Positions 52,472 through 62,679 of a stretch of DNA of 64,000 nt are shown here, in pieces. A program made the position numbers and the translations under genes. The notes under the pieces were generated by a model. It searched no databases. It saw only the letters and a program-made list of their open reading frames with translations, and was not told the origin of the DNA. Positions within the stretch are counted from its first letter, which is position 1, and each line of letters opens with the position of its first letter. Source of the stretch: Corynebacterium lizhenjunii (lineage in GTDB: Bacteria; Actinomycetota; Actinomycetes; Mycobacteriales; Mycobacteriaceae); assembly GCF_011038655.2 (NCBI RefSeq), contig NZ_CP064954.1:310001-374000 (forward strand), read 5' to 3'.

Positions 52472-54142
52472 GTGAGCGAGCACAAGATTACTGAAGCACA
52501 AGACGTCCCCGAGCAGCTGCGTATTCGCCGCGAAAAGCGCGCGCGCCTGCTGGCCAATGGCACGCAGGCCTACCCCGTGAGCGTTGCGCGCACCTTATCG
52601 CTGGCGCAGTTGCGCGCTCAGTACGTGGTGCTTGCCGATGCCCCCTCCGCCGACGCCCAGCCTGCCGATGCCGCTGCTCCCGCCCAGCCTGCCGATGCTG
52701 GCGCAGATTCCAGCGCCGCCGCAGGCGCGTCCGATTCCGCAGACGCCTCTGAGCCTGACGTGACGCACCTGCGAGCTGGCGAGGAGACCCAGGACGTGGT
52801 CTCGATTGCCGGGCGGCTTATCTTCATGCGCAACACCGGCAAGCTGTGCTTTGCCACGCTGCAAGATGGCGATGGCACGCAGGTTCAGGCCATGCTGTCC
52901 CTGGCGGAGGTTGGCGAGGAAGCCCTGGCAGCCTGGAAGGCCGACGTGGACTTGGGTGATTTCATCTCGGTGACTGGGCGGGTCATTGCCTCGCGCCGCG
53001 GGGAGCTGTCGGTAATGGCTAGCTCGTGGGCTATGGCGTCGAAGGCGCTGCGCCCGCTGCCAGTGTCTTTCGCGGAGATGAACGAGGAAACCCGCGTGCG
53101 CCAACGCTATAACGATCTGATTGTGCGTGAAGATGCCCGCAAGAACGCAATGACCCGCATCCAGGTTATTCGCGCCCTGCGCCGCCACTTGGAGGACCAG
53201 GGCTTTAATGAGATTGAAACCCCCATGCTGCAGACGCTGCACGGCGGCGCGGCAGCCCGGCCCTTTGTCACGCACTCTAATGCACTAGATATTGACCTGT
53301 ACTTGCGCATTGCGCCGGAACTATTCTTGAAGCGCGCGGTAGTGGGCGGCATCGACAAGGTCTTTGAGATTAACCGCAACTTCCGCAACGAGGGTATCGA
53401 CAAATCGCACTCGCCGGAATTTGCCATGCTGGAGATTTACGATGCCTGGGGCGACTACACCACCATCGCCCGGACCATCCGCGAGGCCATCCAGGCTGTG
53501 GCACTGTCCGTCTTTGGTTCACACGTGGTCACGCTTGCCGATGGCACCGAGTACGACCTCGGCGGGGAGTCCTGGCCGGAAATTGAGATGTACCCTTCGC
53601 TCAACGAGGCTCTGGCGCGGAAGGTCCCCGGCCAGCCGGAAGTCACCATTGATTCGACGGTGGATGAGCTCAAGGCCTTGGCCAAGGTCATCGGCTTGGA
53701 CGTGCCCAAGGACGGCGGCTGGGGTCATGGCAAGCTGGTGGAAGAAATCTGGGAGCTGCTGTGTGAAGACCAGCTAGAGGGGCCCATCTTTGTGAAGAAT
53801 TTCCCCGTAGAGACCTCCCCGCTGACCCGGGATCACCGCGAGCTGCCGGGCGTGACGGAGAAGTGGGACCTCTACGTCCGCGGCTTTGAGCTGGCTACCG
53901 GGTACTCGGAGCTGGTGGACCCGGTGATCCAGCGCGAGCGCTTCGAGGACCAAGCGCGCCTTGCCGCCGGCGGCGATGATGAAGCAATGGTGCTTGACGA
54001 GGAATTCCTCGCCGCCATGGAACAGGGCATGCCGCCTACTGGTGGCGCTGGCATGGGCATCGACCGCCTGCTCATGGCGTTGACCGGCCTGGGCATCCGG
54101 GAGACGGTGCTCTTCCCGATCGTCAAGCCAGACGCCCGCTAA
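52472..54142 (+). CDS. lysS: Lysyl-tRNA synthetase (class II) with low-complexity insertion
   Basis: A class II LysRS of 556 residues, about 40 longer than usual. Motif 2 is [19 protein letters not shown] and motif 3 [15 protein letters not shown]; the OB-fold anticodon domain is at the N-terminus ([17 protein letters not shown]). Between [10 protein letters not shown] and the OB-fold lies an Ala/Asp/Pro-rich insertion of about 50 residues with QPADA units. It begins with a 16/17 copy of the interspersed word (52630-52645). The GTG at 52472 lies 8 nt after TATTCT (leaderless). The upstream open frame crosses the cstA gene and is not used. Confidence 0.95.
   Translation: MSEHKITEAQDVPEQLRIRREKRARLLANGTQAYPVSVARTLSLAQLRAQYVVLADAPSADAQPADAAAPAQPADAGADSSAAAGASDSADASEPDVTHLRAGEETQDVVSIAGRLIFMRNTGKLCFATLQDGDGTQVQAMLSLAEVGEEALAAWKADVDLGDFISVTGRVIASRRGELSVMASSWAMASKALRPLPVSFAEMNEETRVRQRYNDLIVREDARKNAMTRIQVIRALRRHLEDQGFNEIETPMLQTLHGGAAARPFVTHSNALDIDLYLRIAPELFLKRAVVGGIDKVFEINRNFRNEGIDKSHSPEFAMLEIYDAWGDYTTIARTIREAIQAVALSVFGSHVVTLADGTEYDLGGESWPEIEMYPSLNEALARKVPGQPEVTIDSTVDELKALAKVIGLDVPKDGGWGHGKLVEEIWELLCEDQLEGPIFVKNFPVETSPLTRDHRELPGVTEKWDLYVRGFELATGYSELVDPVIQRERFEDQARLAAGGDDEAMVLDEEFLAAMEQGMPPTGGAGMGIDRLLMALTGLGIRETVLFPIVKPDAR
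52630..52645 (-). repeat. Interspersed word, 16/17 copy (in lysS insertion)
   Basis: GCTTGCCGATGCCCCC on the plus strand, encoding LADAP; two decayed relatives (CCTGCCGATGC) follow at 52661-52671 and 52688-52698. Confidence 0.88.
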
Positions 54143-54288
54143 TCGCCCGGCCGCCCGCTTGCGCGCTGCACGCTGACTGCGCGCGCTTATCCGCGCCCGC
54201 CCACTTGCGCGAGCCAGCCGCAGACTGACTGCGCGTTAACCGGCTGCCCGCCCGGACGCCCGCCGACGCGTGCCAGCCGCGGCACGCG

Positions 54289-54318
54289 AAAGCCCCCAAC
54301 CTTGTGGCTGGGGGCTTT
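54289..54318. terminator. Bidirectional terminator between lysS and the CAP gene
   Basis: AAAGCCCCCA / TGGGGGCTTT, a 10-bp perfect stem with A-rich and T-rich ends, so it can work in both directions. It lies between convergent genes. Confidence 0.88.
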
Positions 54319-54330
54319 GCTGTGCGGGCG

Positions 54331-54864
54331 TTAAGCTGCGGGGATACCGAAGTTCTGCACCAACCACACCGAACCATTCGGCGCATAGTACACGCCCACA
54401 CCAATGTGGGTGGCGTTCGGGTCTAGTAGGTTCGCACGGTGAGCGGGCGAGTTCTCCCAGTCCTGCAAGATGGTGTTGAAAGAAATGTGCGTGGTGGAGT
54501 ACGCCAGGTTCTCGCCAACGAAGAACGTCCGGCCGCCCTCAGAATAGGGGCCGATCGGCGCGGCAGCGGCGCCGCGGTGGACCATATGGCCCCGGTTACC
54601 GATCTCGCGAGCCCACTCTTGCGCCTTGTCGTTGAGGTAGGGTGAAGACTGCAGGGCTGGCAGGCCGCGGGCAGTACGCCAGGCATTGGTGGCATCGATA
54701 AGCTGCTGCTGAGGGTTGAAGGCGGGGGCCGCATGCTGGGAGGAAAGCTGCGCGGGCAGCACCTTGTCCAGGGCCGGCAACGGGGGCAGCAGGCCAGCAA
54801 ACATGCTGGTCACGCTGGAAATAAAGGCGGTTATTGCAGCCATGATTTGCTTATCAAGCGGCAC
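54331..54864 (-). CDS. CAP (SCP/PR1/YkwD) domain protein
   Basis: A 177-residue protein with a hydrophobic N-terminus (AAITAFISSVTSMFAGLLP, probably a signal or anchor) and a CAP domain from about residue 55: NAWRTARGLPAL, GHMVHRG, GENLAYS, AHRANLLDPNATHIGVGVY and VQNFG. Such proteins are secreted or surface-bound; their function in corynebacteria is unknown. The GTG at 54864 has AAGGAG 8 nt upstream. Confidence 0.87.
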   Translation of the reverse strand: MPLDKQIMAAITAFISSVTSMFAGLLPPLPALDKVLPAQLSSQHAAPAFNPQQQLIDATNAWRTARGLPALQSSPYLNDKAQEWAREIGNRGHMVHRGAAAAPIGPYSEGGRTFFVGENLAYSTTHISFNTILQDWENSPAHRANLLDPNATHIGVGVYYAPNGSVWLVQNFGIPAA

Positions 54865-55103
54865 GGGGGACTCCTTGTTCTTCTGATAACTACAGACAGT
54901 GTAGTCCCCGGCAGGAATTGTAGGGACGTGTGCGTTATCGTCCAGGTTTAGGCCGGTGTTACACCGCGCGGGTGCCGGTGGAGATGGTCACAAATCCCGC
55001 CGCTGGGATTACGCGCGTGCCTCCCCACGCTGTAGGGTTAGGCGAATTTGCTTGCGCGCGTGATTGCAAGGCGCGCCTATACCTATTTGTAGAAGGGAAT
55101 ACT

Positions 55104-56534
55104 GTGCGCAACTCGGAAACCCCGCCAGAGTCGCAACCTGCCATCGGGCCGGAAACCGTCCGCACGTTGAGCGTGCTCGTCCTGGCGGCGATGATCATGA
55201 TTCTCAATGAGACGTCGTTGTCGGTCGCCCTGCCCGCGGTCATGGCGGACTTTGGCATTCCGGCAACGTCGGCGCAGTGGCTGACCACGGGGTTCATGCT
55301 GACCATGGCGGTGGTTATCCCCACCACCGGTTTCTTGCTGGAGCGGCTGACTACCCGGCACATGTTCTTGGCCAGCACTGGGCTCTTTCTGGTCGGGTCG
55401 CTGGTGGCCGCGCTGGCGCCCGTGTTTGCCATGCTGTTGGCCGGGCGTGTAATCCAGGCGGCGGGAACGGCCTTGATGATTCCGCTGTTGATGACAGTCA
55501 CCATGTCCCTGGTCCCGTCGCAGCGCCGCGGTTCCGTGATGGGCATTATTTCTATTGTCATCTCGGTGGCCCCGGCATTGGGGCCCACGGTGGGTGGGCT
55601 GATTCTCAACTCCTTTACCTGGCATTTCATCTTCTGGTTCATGGTGCCGCTAGTGGCGTTGATAATGCTCTTCGGTCTGTTGAAGCTGCCGAACGTGGGT
55701 CAGACTCGCGCGATTGCCCTGGACGTGGTCTCTGTGTTGCTCTCCGTGGTGGCTTTTGGTGGCCTGGTGTATGCGCTGTCTTCTATCGATGCCATCTTGA
55801 CCGGCGCCAGCTTTGTCCCTGCTGTGGTGGGCGTGGCTGGCGTGGTGGCGTTGGTGGTCTTTGTGCGCCGCCAGACTCAGCTGGCTCAGGAGGACCGTGC
55901 GCTGATGGACTTGCGTCCCTTCCGGGTGCGTAATTATTCGCTGAGCATCGCGCTGATGTTGGTCGCTTTCGGCCTGCTGCTGGGCACGGTGACGGTGCTG
56001 CCGATTTATTTGCAGACGTCGCTGGGGGTGACTGCGGCGGTAACCGGCATGGTGGTCATGCCTGGTGGCCTGGCCCAGGGCCTGATGTCGCCGTTTGTGG
56101 GCCGCCTGTTTGACTCAGTTGGTCCGCGTCCGTTGATGATTCCCGGCGTGGTCATGCTCACCATCGCCGTATGGCTGCTCTCCACGTTGGGGGCAGATTC
56201 TCAGGTTTGGCAGGTTATTGCCATGCACGTGTTGTTGGCCGTGGGCATTGGCTTGATGATGACCCCGCTCATGACCACCGCTCTGTCCTCCCTGCCCGGC
56301 GAGCTCTATGGCCATGGTTCCGCGATTATGAATACTCTCCAGCAGCTAGCCGGTGCTGCCGGCACGGCCTTTCTGGTGGTTTTCCTCACCCGCGGCACGG
56401 CTGCCGGCCTGCAGGCAGGCTTGGACGATGCCGCCGCTACCGCCCAAGGCACCAGCTGGGCCTTCATGTTCGCGGGGGTGCTGGCGCTCGTCGCGTGCGC
56501 CTTGACCCCGCTGATCAAGCGCGTCCACACTTAG
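55104..56534 (+). CDS. MFS transporter, DHA2 (EmrB/QacA) type
   Basis: A 476-residue membrane protein with about fourteen helices, of the drug:H+ antiporter DHA2 family. Family segments are [35 protein letters not shown], and GRVIQAAGTALMIPLLMTV (motif C region). It probably exports toxic or signalling compounds; the substrate is unknown. The GTG at 55104 follows AGAAGGGA. The frame is open further back but lacks conserved sequence. It stands alone, divergent from the CAP gene. Confidence 0.88.
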   Translation: MRNSETPPESQPAIGPETVRTLSVLVLAAMIMILNETSLSVALPAVMADFGIPATSAQWLTTGFMLTMAVVIPTTGFLLERLTTRHMFLASTGLFLVGSLVAALAPVFAMLLAGRVIQAAGTALMIPLLMTVTMSLVPSQRRGSVMGIISIVISVAPALGPTVGGLILNSFTWHFIFWFMVPLVALIMLFGLLKLPNVGQTRAIALDVVSVLLSVVAFGGLVYALSSIDAILTGASFVPAVVGVAGVVALVVFVRRQTQLAQEDRALMDLRPFRVRNYSLSIALMLVAFGLLLGTVTVLPIYLQTSLGVTAAVTGMVVMPGGLAQGLMSPFVGRLFDSVGPRPLMIPGVVMLTIAVWLLSTLGADSQVWQVIAMHVLLAVGIGLMMTPLMTTALSSLPGELYGHGSAIMNTLQQLAGAAGTAFLVVFLTRGTAAGLQAGLDDAAATAQGTSWAFMFAGVLALVACALTPLIKRVHT

Positions 56535-56608
56535 CCCGCACGTCTAGCCCCTCCGGCGGCCTGTTTTCGGCTGCCGTGGGGCTGGGGTGCTGCGCTGCGG
56601 GCGCGGGG

Positions 56609-57688
56609 TTAGTTGGTGGGGCTAGTCGGCACCGGGACACCACCACCGGGCGACTGCCAGGCAACCTGCCCACCAACCCTTACCATCCGGCCGCGGTGGA
56701 TGGGTACTCCTCCCGGCGGGTGGTCCTCGTTGGCACCATTATGGTGCGGGCATAACACTGTCAGGTTCCTGATGTTGGTTTCCCCACCATCAGCCCACGA
56801 CGTGATGTGGTGGATCTGGCACTTATCAAACGGCACGTGACAGTCCAACCAGGAGCACTCAGGGCTTTCCGCGGCAAGGAGGAGGCGCTGCTTGTCGGTA
56901 GCAAAGCGCTCCATACGGTAAACATCCACCGGACCTTGCACCCGGCTAAGGATCGCGACAAACCCATGCTTGAACAAAATGCGCTCAGCTAGTTCTTTCC
57001 CAGTCATCCGTGCCCCATTGTTCGCCCGAACAATAATGTCCGAATCCGCGCCAGCAGGTTGTTCACTGGTGCCGGTGGTGCCGGTGTGGTTGCATTCGTT
57101 AACGGCGAGCAGCTTGGCGAAGGTATCCAGCTGCAGGGTAATCATGGGGATGTAGTTCAACCGCCCGGCACCACCTTCACCACGCACCAGGTTAAAGAAG
57201 CTTTCTGCCGGGGCATCCTGATCGATGGCATCGTAGACATCGGTAAGGTCCACATCGCGTGCGGTAATGGACATGGTGGCTGTGCCGTTGGCGTAGCGAC
57301 GTATAGAGACTTTTTCTACCGGGGTGTCATCCTTTGGGTTCCATTCCCGGCGTAGTTTGCGTGCCATGGTGGTGAATTGGCCTGCGGGTGTAGCGCATAG
57401 GTGTTGGCGCATTCTCCATTGTTGGGTGGTTTTGGTCTTGGTGACTTCGCGTTCTATTTCTTGCATGGCGATAAGCCCATGTCCGTGGCGGCGGGCGCCT
57501 TTAATAGCGCTCCTTTGCCTGCGGCTAGGCTGACCGGGCCCGCAGTACAGCCGGTAGAGGCGCACCAGGAACTCTGCGGTATCTGGTGCAACGCCTAAGC
57601 CCTCCAGGTCTGTGGTGGTGGCATGCTCTAGCTGTGGCAGTGCGTCGATGACGCTGCCTAGCAGGGCGGCGATGTTGATCTCTGTCAT
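56609..57688 (-). CDS. DUF222 / HNH endonuclease-domain protein (13E12-like), copy 2
   Basis: A 359-residue paralogue of the gene at 20887-22053. The C-terminal HNH domain is CSWLDCHVPFDKCQIHHI, then NLTVLCPHHNGANEDHPPGG. The N-terminal DUF222-like helical part is only moderately similar. I start at ATG 57688, 7 nt after a TAGCGT box (leaderless). It lies between an MFS gene and clpC. The two copies share the 3' end of the gene almost word for word, suggesting exchange or recent common origin. Confidence 0.85.
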   Translation of the reverse strand: MTEINIAALLGSVIDALPQLEHATTTDLEGLGVAPDTAEFLVRLYRLYCGPGQPSRRQRSAIKGARRHGHGLIAMQEIEREVTKTKTTQQWRMRQHLCATPAGQFTTMARKLRREWNPKDDTPVEKVSIRRYANGTATMSITARDVDLTDVYDAIDQDAPAESFFNLVRGEGGAGRLNYIPMITLQLDTFAKLLAVNECNHTGTTGTSEQPAGADSDIIVRANNGARMTGKELAERILFKHGFVAILSRVQGPVDVYRMERFATDKQRLLLAAESPECSWLDCHVPFDKCQIHHITSWADGGETNIRNLTVLCPHHNGANEDHPPGGVPIHRGRMVRVGGQVAWQSPGGGVPVPTSPTN

Positions 57689-58041
57689 GGTTTTGACGCT
57701 AAGGCGATTGTGCAACCCTGCGCAAGGGGAATTTTGGAAAAACCCGAAATCTGTGGATAACTCGGCGAAAATGTGCACTCTATTAGACAATTGTCGAAGA
57801 ATTCCACAGGGAGAATGCCACAGACGTGACATAATCTAGCCCCGCACGAGCAAACGGGGTGCTGACGCAGCCCGGGCCGGCAATAAGACATCGGCGCGCG
57901 CACGCGAGGAGGGGCTGCGTGTCGAATCATAGGAAGCAAGAGCGGAGCGTGGCGCAGGTCGGACCGAGGAGCGCGCACGCGGGGAGGGGGGCGCGAACTG
58001 CGTTGCGCGGCGCGCGGGCGGACCGCGGCGGGTGAGGGAAA

Positions 58042-58057
58042 GGGGCATCGGCAAGCT
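58042..58057 (+). repeat. Interspersed word, 16/17 copy (upstream of clpC)
   Basis: GGGGCATCGGCAAGCT preceded by A, 4 nt before the ClgR-like site. Confidence 0.88.
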
Positions 58058-58061
58058 AAGG

Positions 58062-58079
58062 TGTTCGCTACCGGCGTAC
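58062..58079 (+). promoter_or_regulatory. ClgR-like binding site upstream of clpC
   Basis: TGTTCGCTACCGGCGTAC agrees at all but one defined position with the C. glutamicum ClgR consensus I recall (WNNWCGCYNANRGCGWWS). ClgR activates clp protease genes there. It lies 121 nt before the clpC start. Confidence 0.65.
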
Positions 58080-58199
58080 AGTGCCTTGAGCTGGGCAAAG
58101 GGCGGGATTTGCGGGCAGAATGAGGCTGGGTGCGAATGAGAAGTCCACTGGGCGCGTTAGAGTGGGCAGAGTCAAAATTAGCGAAAGAGGTAAGTAGCA

Positions 58200-60899
58200 A
58201 TGTTTGAGAGGTTTACGGACCGTGCTCGCCGCGTCATCGTGCTGGCGCAGGAGGAAGCACGCATGCTCAACCACAACTACATCGGCACCGAGCACATTTT
58301 GCTCGGGCTCATTCACGAAGGTGAAGGTGTGGCCGCCAAGGCGCTAGAGGCGATGGGGATTTCCCTAGAGGACGTGCGCCGCGAGGTGGAGGAGATTATT
58401 GGCCAAGGCACGCAGCCTCCCACCGGGCACATCCCGTTTACCCCGCGCGCTAAGAAAGTGCTGGAGCTGTCCTTGCGGGAAGGCCTGCAGATGGGACATA
58501 AGTACATCGGCACGGAGTTCCTGTTGCTGGGTCTCATCCGTGAAGGCGACGGCGTGGCCGCACAGGTGCTGACCAAGCTGGGCGCGGACCTGCCGCGCGT
58601 GCGCCAGCAAGTTATTCAGCTGCTGTCGGGTTATGAAGGCAACCAGAATGAAGGCGAAGCGGGCGCCCAGGGTCGGCCGGTGGGCGCCGGGGCTGGTCAG
58701 GGTGGTGGACGCACTGCACCCAACGGTGGCGGGGAACGCTCCAACTCGCTGGTACTCGACCAATTTGGCCGCAACCTTACCCAGGCCGCTAAGGAAGGCA
58801 AGCTCGACCCCGTGGTGGGGCGCGAGTCTGAGGTAGAGCGCATTATGCAGGTGCTCTCGCGGCGCACCAAGAATAACCCAGTGCTTATCGGTGAGCCAGG
58901 CGTGGGTAAGACCGCGGTTGTGGAGGGCCTGGCCCTGGACATCGTCAACGGCAAGGTCCCGGAGACCCTAAAGGACAAGCAACTGTACTCCCTGGATTTG
59001 GGTTCGCTGATTGCTGGGTCGCGTTACCGTGGCGACTTTGAAGAGCGCCTGAAGAAGGTGCTCAAAGAGATTAACCAGCGCGGTGACATCATCTTGTTTA
59101 TCGACGAGATCCACACCCTAGTTGGCGCTGGTGCCGCAGAAGGCGCTATTGACGCCGCCTCGCTGCTCAAGCCCAAACTGGCCCGCGGTGAGCTGCAGAC
59201 CATTGGTGCCACCACGCTGGATGAGTACCGCAAGCACATCGAAAAAGATGCCGCCCTAGAGCGCCGTTTCCAGCCGGTGAAGGTGGAAGAGCCCTCACTG
59301 GATGACACCATCTTGATCCTCAAGGGCCTGCGCGATAAGTACGAGGCCCACCACCGCGTGTCTTACACGGATGAGGCGCTCAAGGCGGCAGCGTCGCTGT
59401 CGGACCGCTACATCAATGACCGCTTCCTGCCGGATAAGGCCGTGGACCTGCTGGATGAGGCCGGTGCCCGCATGCGCATCAAGCGCATGACCGCCCCAGA
59501 AGGCCTGCGGGAGGTCGACGAGCGTATTGCGGAAGTCCGCCGCGCCAAGGAAGCCGCCATCGACGAGCAGGACTTTGAAAAGGCGGCCGGCCTGCGCGAC
59601 CAGGAGCGCAAGCTCTTCGAGGAGCGCTCGGAGAAGGAAGAACAGTGGCGCTCCGGTGAGCTGGAGGACATCGCAGAGGTCGGCGAGGAACAAATCGCCG
59701 AGGTCCTGGCCCACTGGACCGGCATCCCGGTGCTGAAGCTGACGGAGAAGGAATCCTCCCGTCTGCTGCACATGGAAGACGAGTTGCACAAGCGAATCAT
59801 CGGTCAGGACGAGGCCGTCAAGGCGGTTTCGCGCGCTATTCGCCGCACCCGCGCGGGCCTGAAGGACCCGCGCCGCCCATCCGGTTCCTTCATCTTCGCC
59901 GGCCCGTCCGGTGTGGGTAAGACGGAGCTGTCGAAGTCCCTGGCAAACTTCCTGTTCGGTTCGGATGATGACCTCATCCAGATCGACATGGGCGAGTTCC
60001 ATGATCGTTTCACGGCCTCGCGCCTATTCGGTGCCCCTCCGGGGTACGTGGGCTACGAGGAGGGCGGCCAGCTGACGGAGAAGGTCCGCCGCAAGCCGTT
60101 CTCCGTGGTGCTCTTCGATGAGATCGAAAAGGCCCACAAAGAGATCTACAACACCTTGCTGCAGGTGCTCGAAGATGGCCGCCTGACCGATGGTCAGGGC
60201 CGCGTGGTGGACTTCAAGAACACCGTGTTGATCTTCACCTCCAACCTGGGAACGCAGGACATCTCCAAGGCGGTGGGCTTGGGCTTTAGCGGTTCTTCCG
60301 CAACTGACTCGGATGCGCAGTATTCACGCATGAAGAACAAGGTCCACGACGAGCTGAAGAAGCATTTCCGCCCGGAGTTCCTCAACCGTATTGATGAGAT
60401 TGTGGTCTTCCACCAGCTGACTCAGGAGCAGATTGTGCAGATGGTGGAGCTGCTCATTGGCCGTGTGGAGAAGCAGTTGGCGGAGCGCGATATGGGCATC
60501 GAGCTGACGCCGCTGGCTAAGGATCTGCTGGCTAAGCGGGGCTTTGACCCGGTCCTGGGTGCGCGTCCGCTGCGCCGCACCATTCAGCGCGAGATTGAGG
60601 ATCAGCTCTCGGAGAAGATCCTCTTCGGCGAACTCGGTGCAGGCGACCTGGTCACTGTTGACGTGGAGGGTTGGGACGGCGAGGCTGCGGATTATTCTGC
60701 TGCGCGCTTTACCTTCACCCCTTCGCCGAAGCCGCTGCCGGAGGGCACCTTCACGGAGGACGACGCTGAGGTCCGCGAGACCGAAGAGGTTGCTGAGTCT
60801 GCCGATGCCCTGGTTCCCGACGCCCTGCCCGAGTCCCCCGCCCCGGCTGAGGGCGGGGATGACACCCCACCGCCGGCAGGCGCTACGCAGCCTGCCTAA
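58200..60899 (+). CDS. clpC: ATP-dependent Clp protease ATP-binding subunit ClpC
   Basis: An 899-residue AAA+ unfoldase partner of ClpP. Order: N-domain ([20 protein letters not shown], two repeats to about 145), Gly-rich linker, AAA-1 with Walker A GEPGVGKT and Walker B ILFIDEIH, a middle domain (about 420-480), AAA-2 with Walker [10 protein letters not shown] and Walker [10 protein letters not shown], and an acidic C-tail ([14 protein letters not shown]). RBS AGAGG. Probably under ClgR control. Confidence 0.97.
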   Translation: MFERFTDRARRVIVLAQEEARMLNHNYIGTEHILLGLIHEGEGVAAKALEAMGISLEDVRREVEEIIGQGTQPPTGHIPFTPRAKKVLELSLREGLQMGHKYIGTEFLLLGLIREGDGVAAQVLTKLGADLPRVRQQVIQLLSGYEGNQNEGEAGAQGRPVGAGAGQGGGRTAPNGGGERSNSLVLDQFGRNLTQAAKEGKLDPVVGRESEVERIMQVLSRRTKNNPVLIGEPGVGKTAVVEGLALDIVNGKVPETLKDKQLYSLDLGSLIAGSRYRGDFEERLKKVLKEINQRGDIILFIDEIHTLVGAGAAEGAIDAASLLKPKLARGELQTIGATTLDEYRKHIEKDAALERRFQPVKVEEPSLDDTILILKGLRDKYEAHHRVSYTDEALKAAASLSDRYINDRFLPDKAVDLLDEAGARMRIKRMTAPEGLREVDERIAEVRRAKEAAIDEQDFEKAAGLRDQERKLFEERSEKEEQWRSGELEDIAEVGEEQIAEVLAHWTGIPVLKLTEKESSRLLHMEDELHKRIIGQDEAVKAVSRAIRRTRAGLKDPRRPSGSFIFAGPSGVGKTELSKSLANFLFGSDDDLIQIDMGEFHDRFTASRLFGAPPGYVGYEEGGQLTEKVRRKPFSVVLFDEIEKAHKEIYNTLLQVLEDGRLTDGQGRVVDFKNTVLIFTSNLGTQDISKAVGLGFSGSSATDSDAQYSRMKNKVHDELKKHFRPEFLNRIDEIVVFHQLTQEQIVQMVELLIGRVEKQLAERDMGIELTPLAKDLLAKRGFDPVLGARPLRRTIQREIEDQLSEKILFGELGAGDLVTVDVEGWDGEAADYSAARFTFTPSPKPLPEGTFTEDDAEVRETEEVAESADALVPDALPESPAPAEGGDDTPPPAGATQPA

Positions 60900-60970
60900 G
60901 GCCACGGCGGCTGTGGTTCAGGTTCGTTGCACCGCCTGGTGCTGCCGAATTGCCTAGTGTTGCAGACAAT

Positions 60971-61000
60971 GGGGCTAGCTCGAGAGAGCTGGCCCCTTTT
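60971..61000 (+). terminator. Terminator after clpC
   Basis: GGGGCTAGCTC-GAGA-GAGCTGGCCCC, 11 bp with one G-T pair, followed by TTTT. Confidence 0.88.
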
Positions 61001-61039
61001 GCCGTTGCGCCTTAACTGTTGAACCCTAGCCGTTGTTCG

Positions 61040-62416
61040 TTAGCCGTTGATGCAGTTGCTGGGGGCGGGGCGGTTGTGAAAACGGTCCGCGAGGTAGATC
61101 AAGCCTTTGGGCAGGGTGGTCATTAGCGGTAGAGCATGGCCGGTGCCCCAGCCAAGGCCGGGGCCGTTTTCGATGACGAAGTCTACTGTGCCGCCTTGCT
61201 GGCAATAGGCGCCAGCGAGTTGTTGGGCTTGGGCGAAGGGAATGAGGTCATCGTGAGGGGAGTGGGCGATGTAGATGGGCGCGCTCACGGGGCGTCGGCC
61301 AAGCTGTTGTTCGTCGAGGACGCGGGCGATCTCGGGGATGCGGTGGGAGAGTTCGGCAAAAGATTCACCGGTGCGGGTCAGTTGGCGCGAGTTGACTCCG
61401 CCCCAGTTGAGCACGGATTCGGGAATGCAGGAGTTGGCGGCGCTGCGGACGAACTCGTGCCCGCGTTCGTTGAAGTTATCCATGATGAGCTGCAGGAAGC
61501 GCGGGTCGCGTTCGCCGAAGCCATTGATGGCGTATCCCAGAACGTGGGCGATGGGCGAACCGTCGACAGCGACCATAACCTGGGAGAGGTCAGCGGGCGG
61601 GGCGCCAGCGAAGGTGCCTTTGATGTTGAGCTCGGGGGCGTATTCGGCAACCCGCTCGGCGGCGGAGGCGGCAGCACCGCCACCCTGGGAGTAGCCGGCA
61701 AAGCCGATGGGGGCATCGGCAGGGGCGCCGGTGAGAGTCAAGGCGGCACGGGCGGCATCGATAAGGGCGTAGGCCTGCTCGGCGGCGTGCACGTAGGTGT
61801 GGTGGCCGGGGGTGCCCAGGCCGATGTAGTCCGGCACAATGACGCGAATGCCAAACGCGGCTGCCGCCTGTTGGAATTGGTACTCGTAGTTGACATTGAG
61901 TGACCCTGGTGTTGCGCTGGCTAGCCCCAAGTAAGCGCGGGAGGGGGCGCATTGGTCGCCTTGGCCGCGGGTGCCGGGGGCTAGCACAATGGTGGGCCGC
62001 GGGCCCGGCCCAGCCCAAGGCGCCGTTGGTTCAAAGAGCGTGGCGGTGGCGGTCGTCCGCGAACCATCGGCGCGCGTGGTGGGGTAGTGCACCAGTTGCG
62101 CGCGGGAGTTGAATTCGAGAGCATGCGGTATGGCCGTGGCTGTAGGCGCCTCCGGTACCGGTGCGCTGATGGTACTTGGAGCTTCGCCGGGTTCGGCAGC
62201 TGCAACGGGCGCGGGGGTAAGCGCCCACAATCCCGCCGCTGCCACTGCCGTTAGCGTTGCCGCTGCCACCGCGGATCTTGCTGCCGCTACCGTGGCTCGC
62301 ACCGCTGCGATGGCTTTTGCCGCCGATGCCGCCGATGCCGCTAATGTTGCCGCTGGTGCTACTGGTGCTACTGCTGCCGTTGGTGGTTTTACTGGTGAGA
62401 GTTGAAACATAGGCAT
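61040..62416 (-). CDS. Secreted lipase (LIP family triacylglycerol lipase)
   Basis: A 458-residue alpha/beta hydrolase of the secretory lipase (PF03583) type. The nucleophile elbow is GFAGYSQGGGAA; the Asp is probably in IAHSPHDDLIPF and the His in GWGTGHALPL. The first 75 residues are an unusually long Ala-rich leader with a hydrophobic core ending AVAAAGLWALTPAPVAAAEP, a probable signal-peptidase site. An interspersed word fragment (61709-61721) encodes PADAP. Start ATG 62416 or 62410. Confidence 0.85.
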   Translation of the reverse strand: MPMFQLSPVKPPTAAVAPVAPAATLAASAASAAKAIAAVRATVAAARSAVAAATLTAVAAAGLWALTPAPVAAAEPGEAPSTISAPVPEAPTATAIPHALEFNSRAQLVHYPTTRADGSRTTATATLFEPTAPWAGPGPRPTIVLAPGTRGQGDQCAPSRAYLGLASATPGSLNVNYEYQFQQAAAAFGIRVIVPDYIGLGTPGHHTYVHAAEQAYALIDAARAALTLTGAPADAPIGFAGYSQGGGAAASAAERVAEYAPELNIKGTFAGAPPADLSQVMVAVDGSPIAHVLGYAINGFGERDPRFLQLIMDNFNERGHEFVRSAANSCIPESVLNWGGVNSRQLTRTGESFAELSHRIPEIARVLDEQQLGRRPVSAPIYIAHSPHDDLIPFAQAQQLAGAYCQQGGTVDFVIENGPGLGWGTGHALPLMTTLPKGLIYLADRFHNRPAPSNCING

Positions 62417-62440
62417 AGCGTAGACGCTATGATTCCCCTC

Positions 62441-62611
62441 ATGGGCATTTATTATCGCTCCCGCAAGAAGGTGGGAAAGAACAGCTGGTTGAACTTCTCT
62501 AAGTCAGGAGCTTCGGCGTCGACGAAGATCGGGCCGGTGACGCTGAACTCGCGCGGAGGGGTGTGGGTCAAACTCCCTGGCGGCCTGAACCTGCGTGGCC
62601 GCTGGCGCTAA
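62441..62611 (+). CDS. DUF4236 small protein
   Basis: A 56-residue protein beginning MGIYYRSRKKVGKNSWLNFS, followed by KSGASASTKIGPVTLNSRGG; the N-terminal pattern is that of DUF4236. Function unknown. The ATG at 62441 lies 7 nt after TATGAT (leaderless). Divergent from the lipase. Confidence 0.75.
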   Translation: MGIYYRSRKKVGKNSWLNFSKSGASASTKIGPVTLNSRGGVWVKLPGGLNLRGRWR

Positions 62612-62679
62612 CCAGGCGCTAGCTCTATTCGGACGCTGGCGCTAACCGACCAGCAGCACGCCAACCGGAGTGAGCATGC

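Larger units (their letters stand above)
57689..58199. other. 511-bp upstream region of clpC
   Basis: No gene is supported. It contains two similar words (GCGCGCACGCG(A/G)GGAGGGG near 57896 and 57970), an interspersed word (58042-58057), a ClgR-like site (58062-58079), and a TAGAGT -10-like box (58158-58163) before clpC. Confidence 0.7.

Noticed and set aside
58280..58512. Two CATCGGCA cores in the clpC N-domain
   Set aside because: Both encode Tyr-Ile-Gly-Thr of the duplicated Clp N motif; only 8 bp match.
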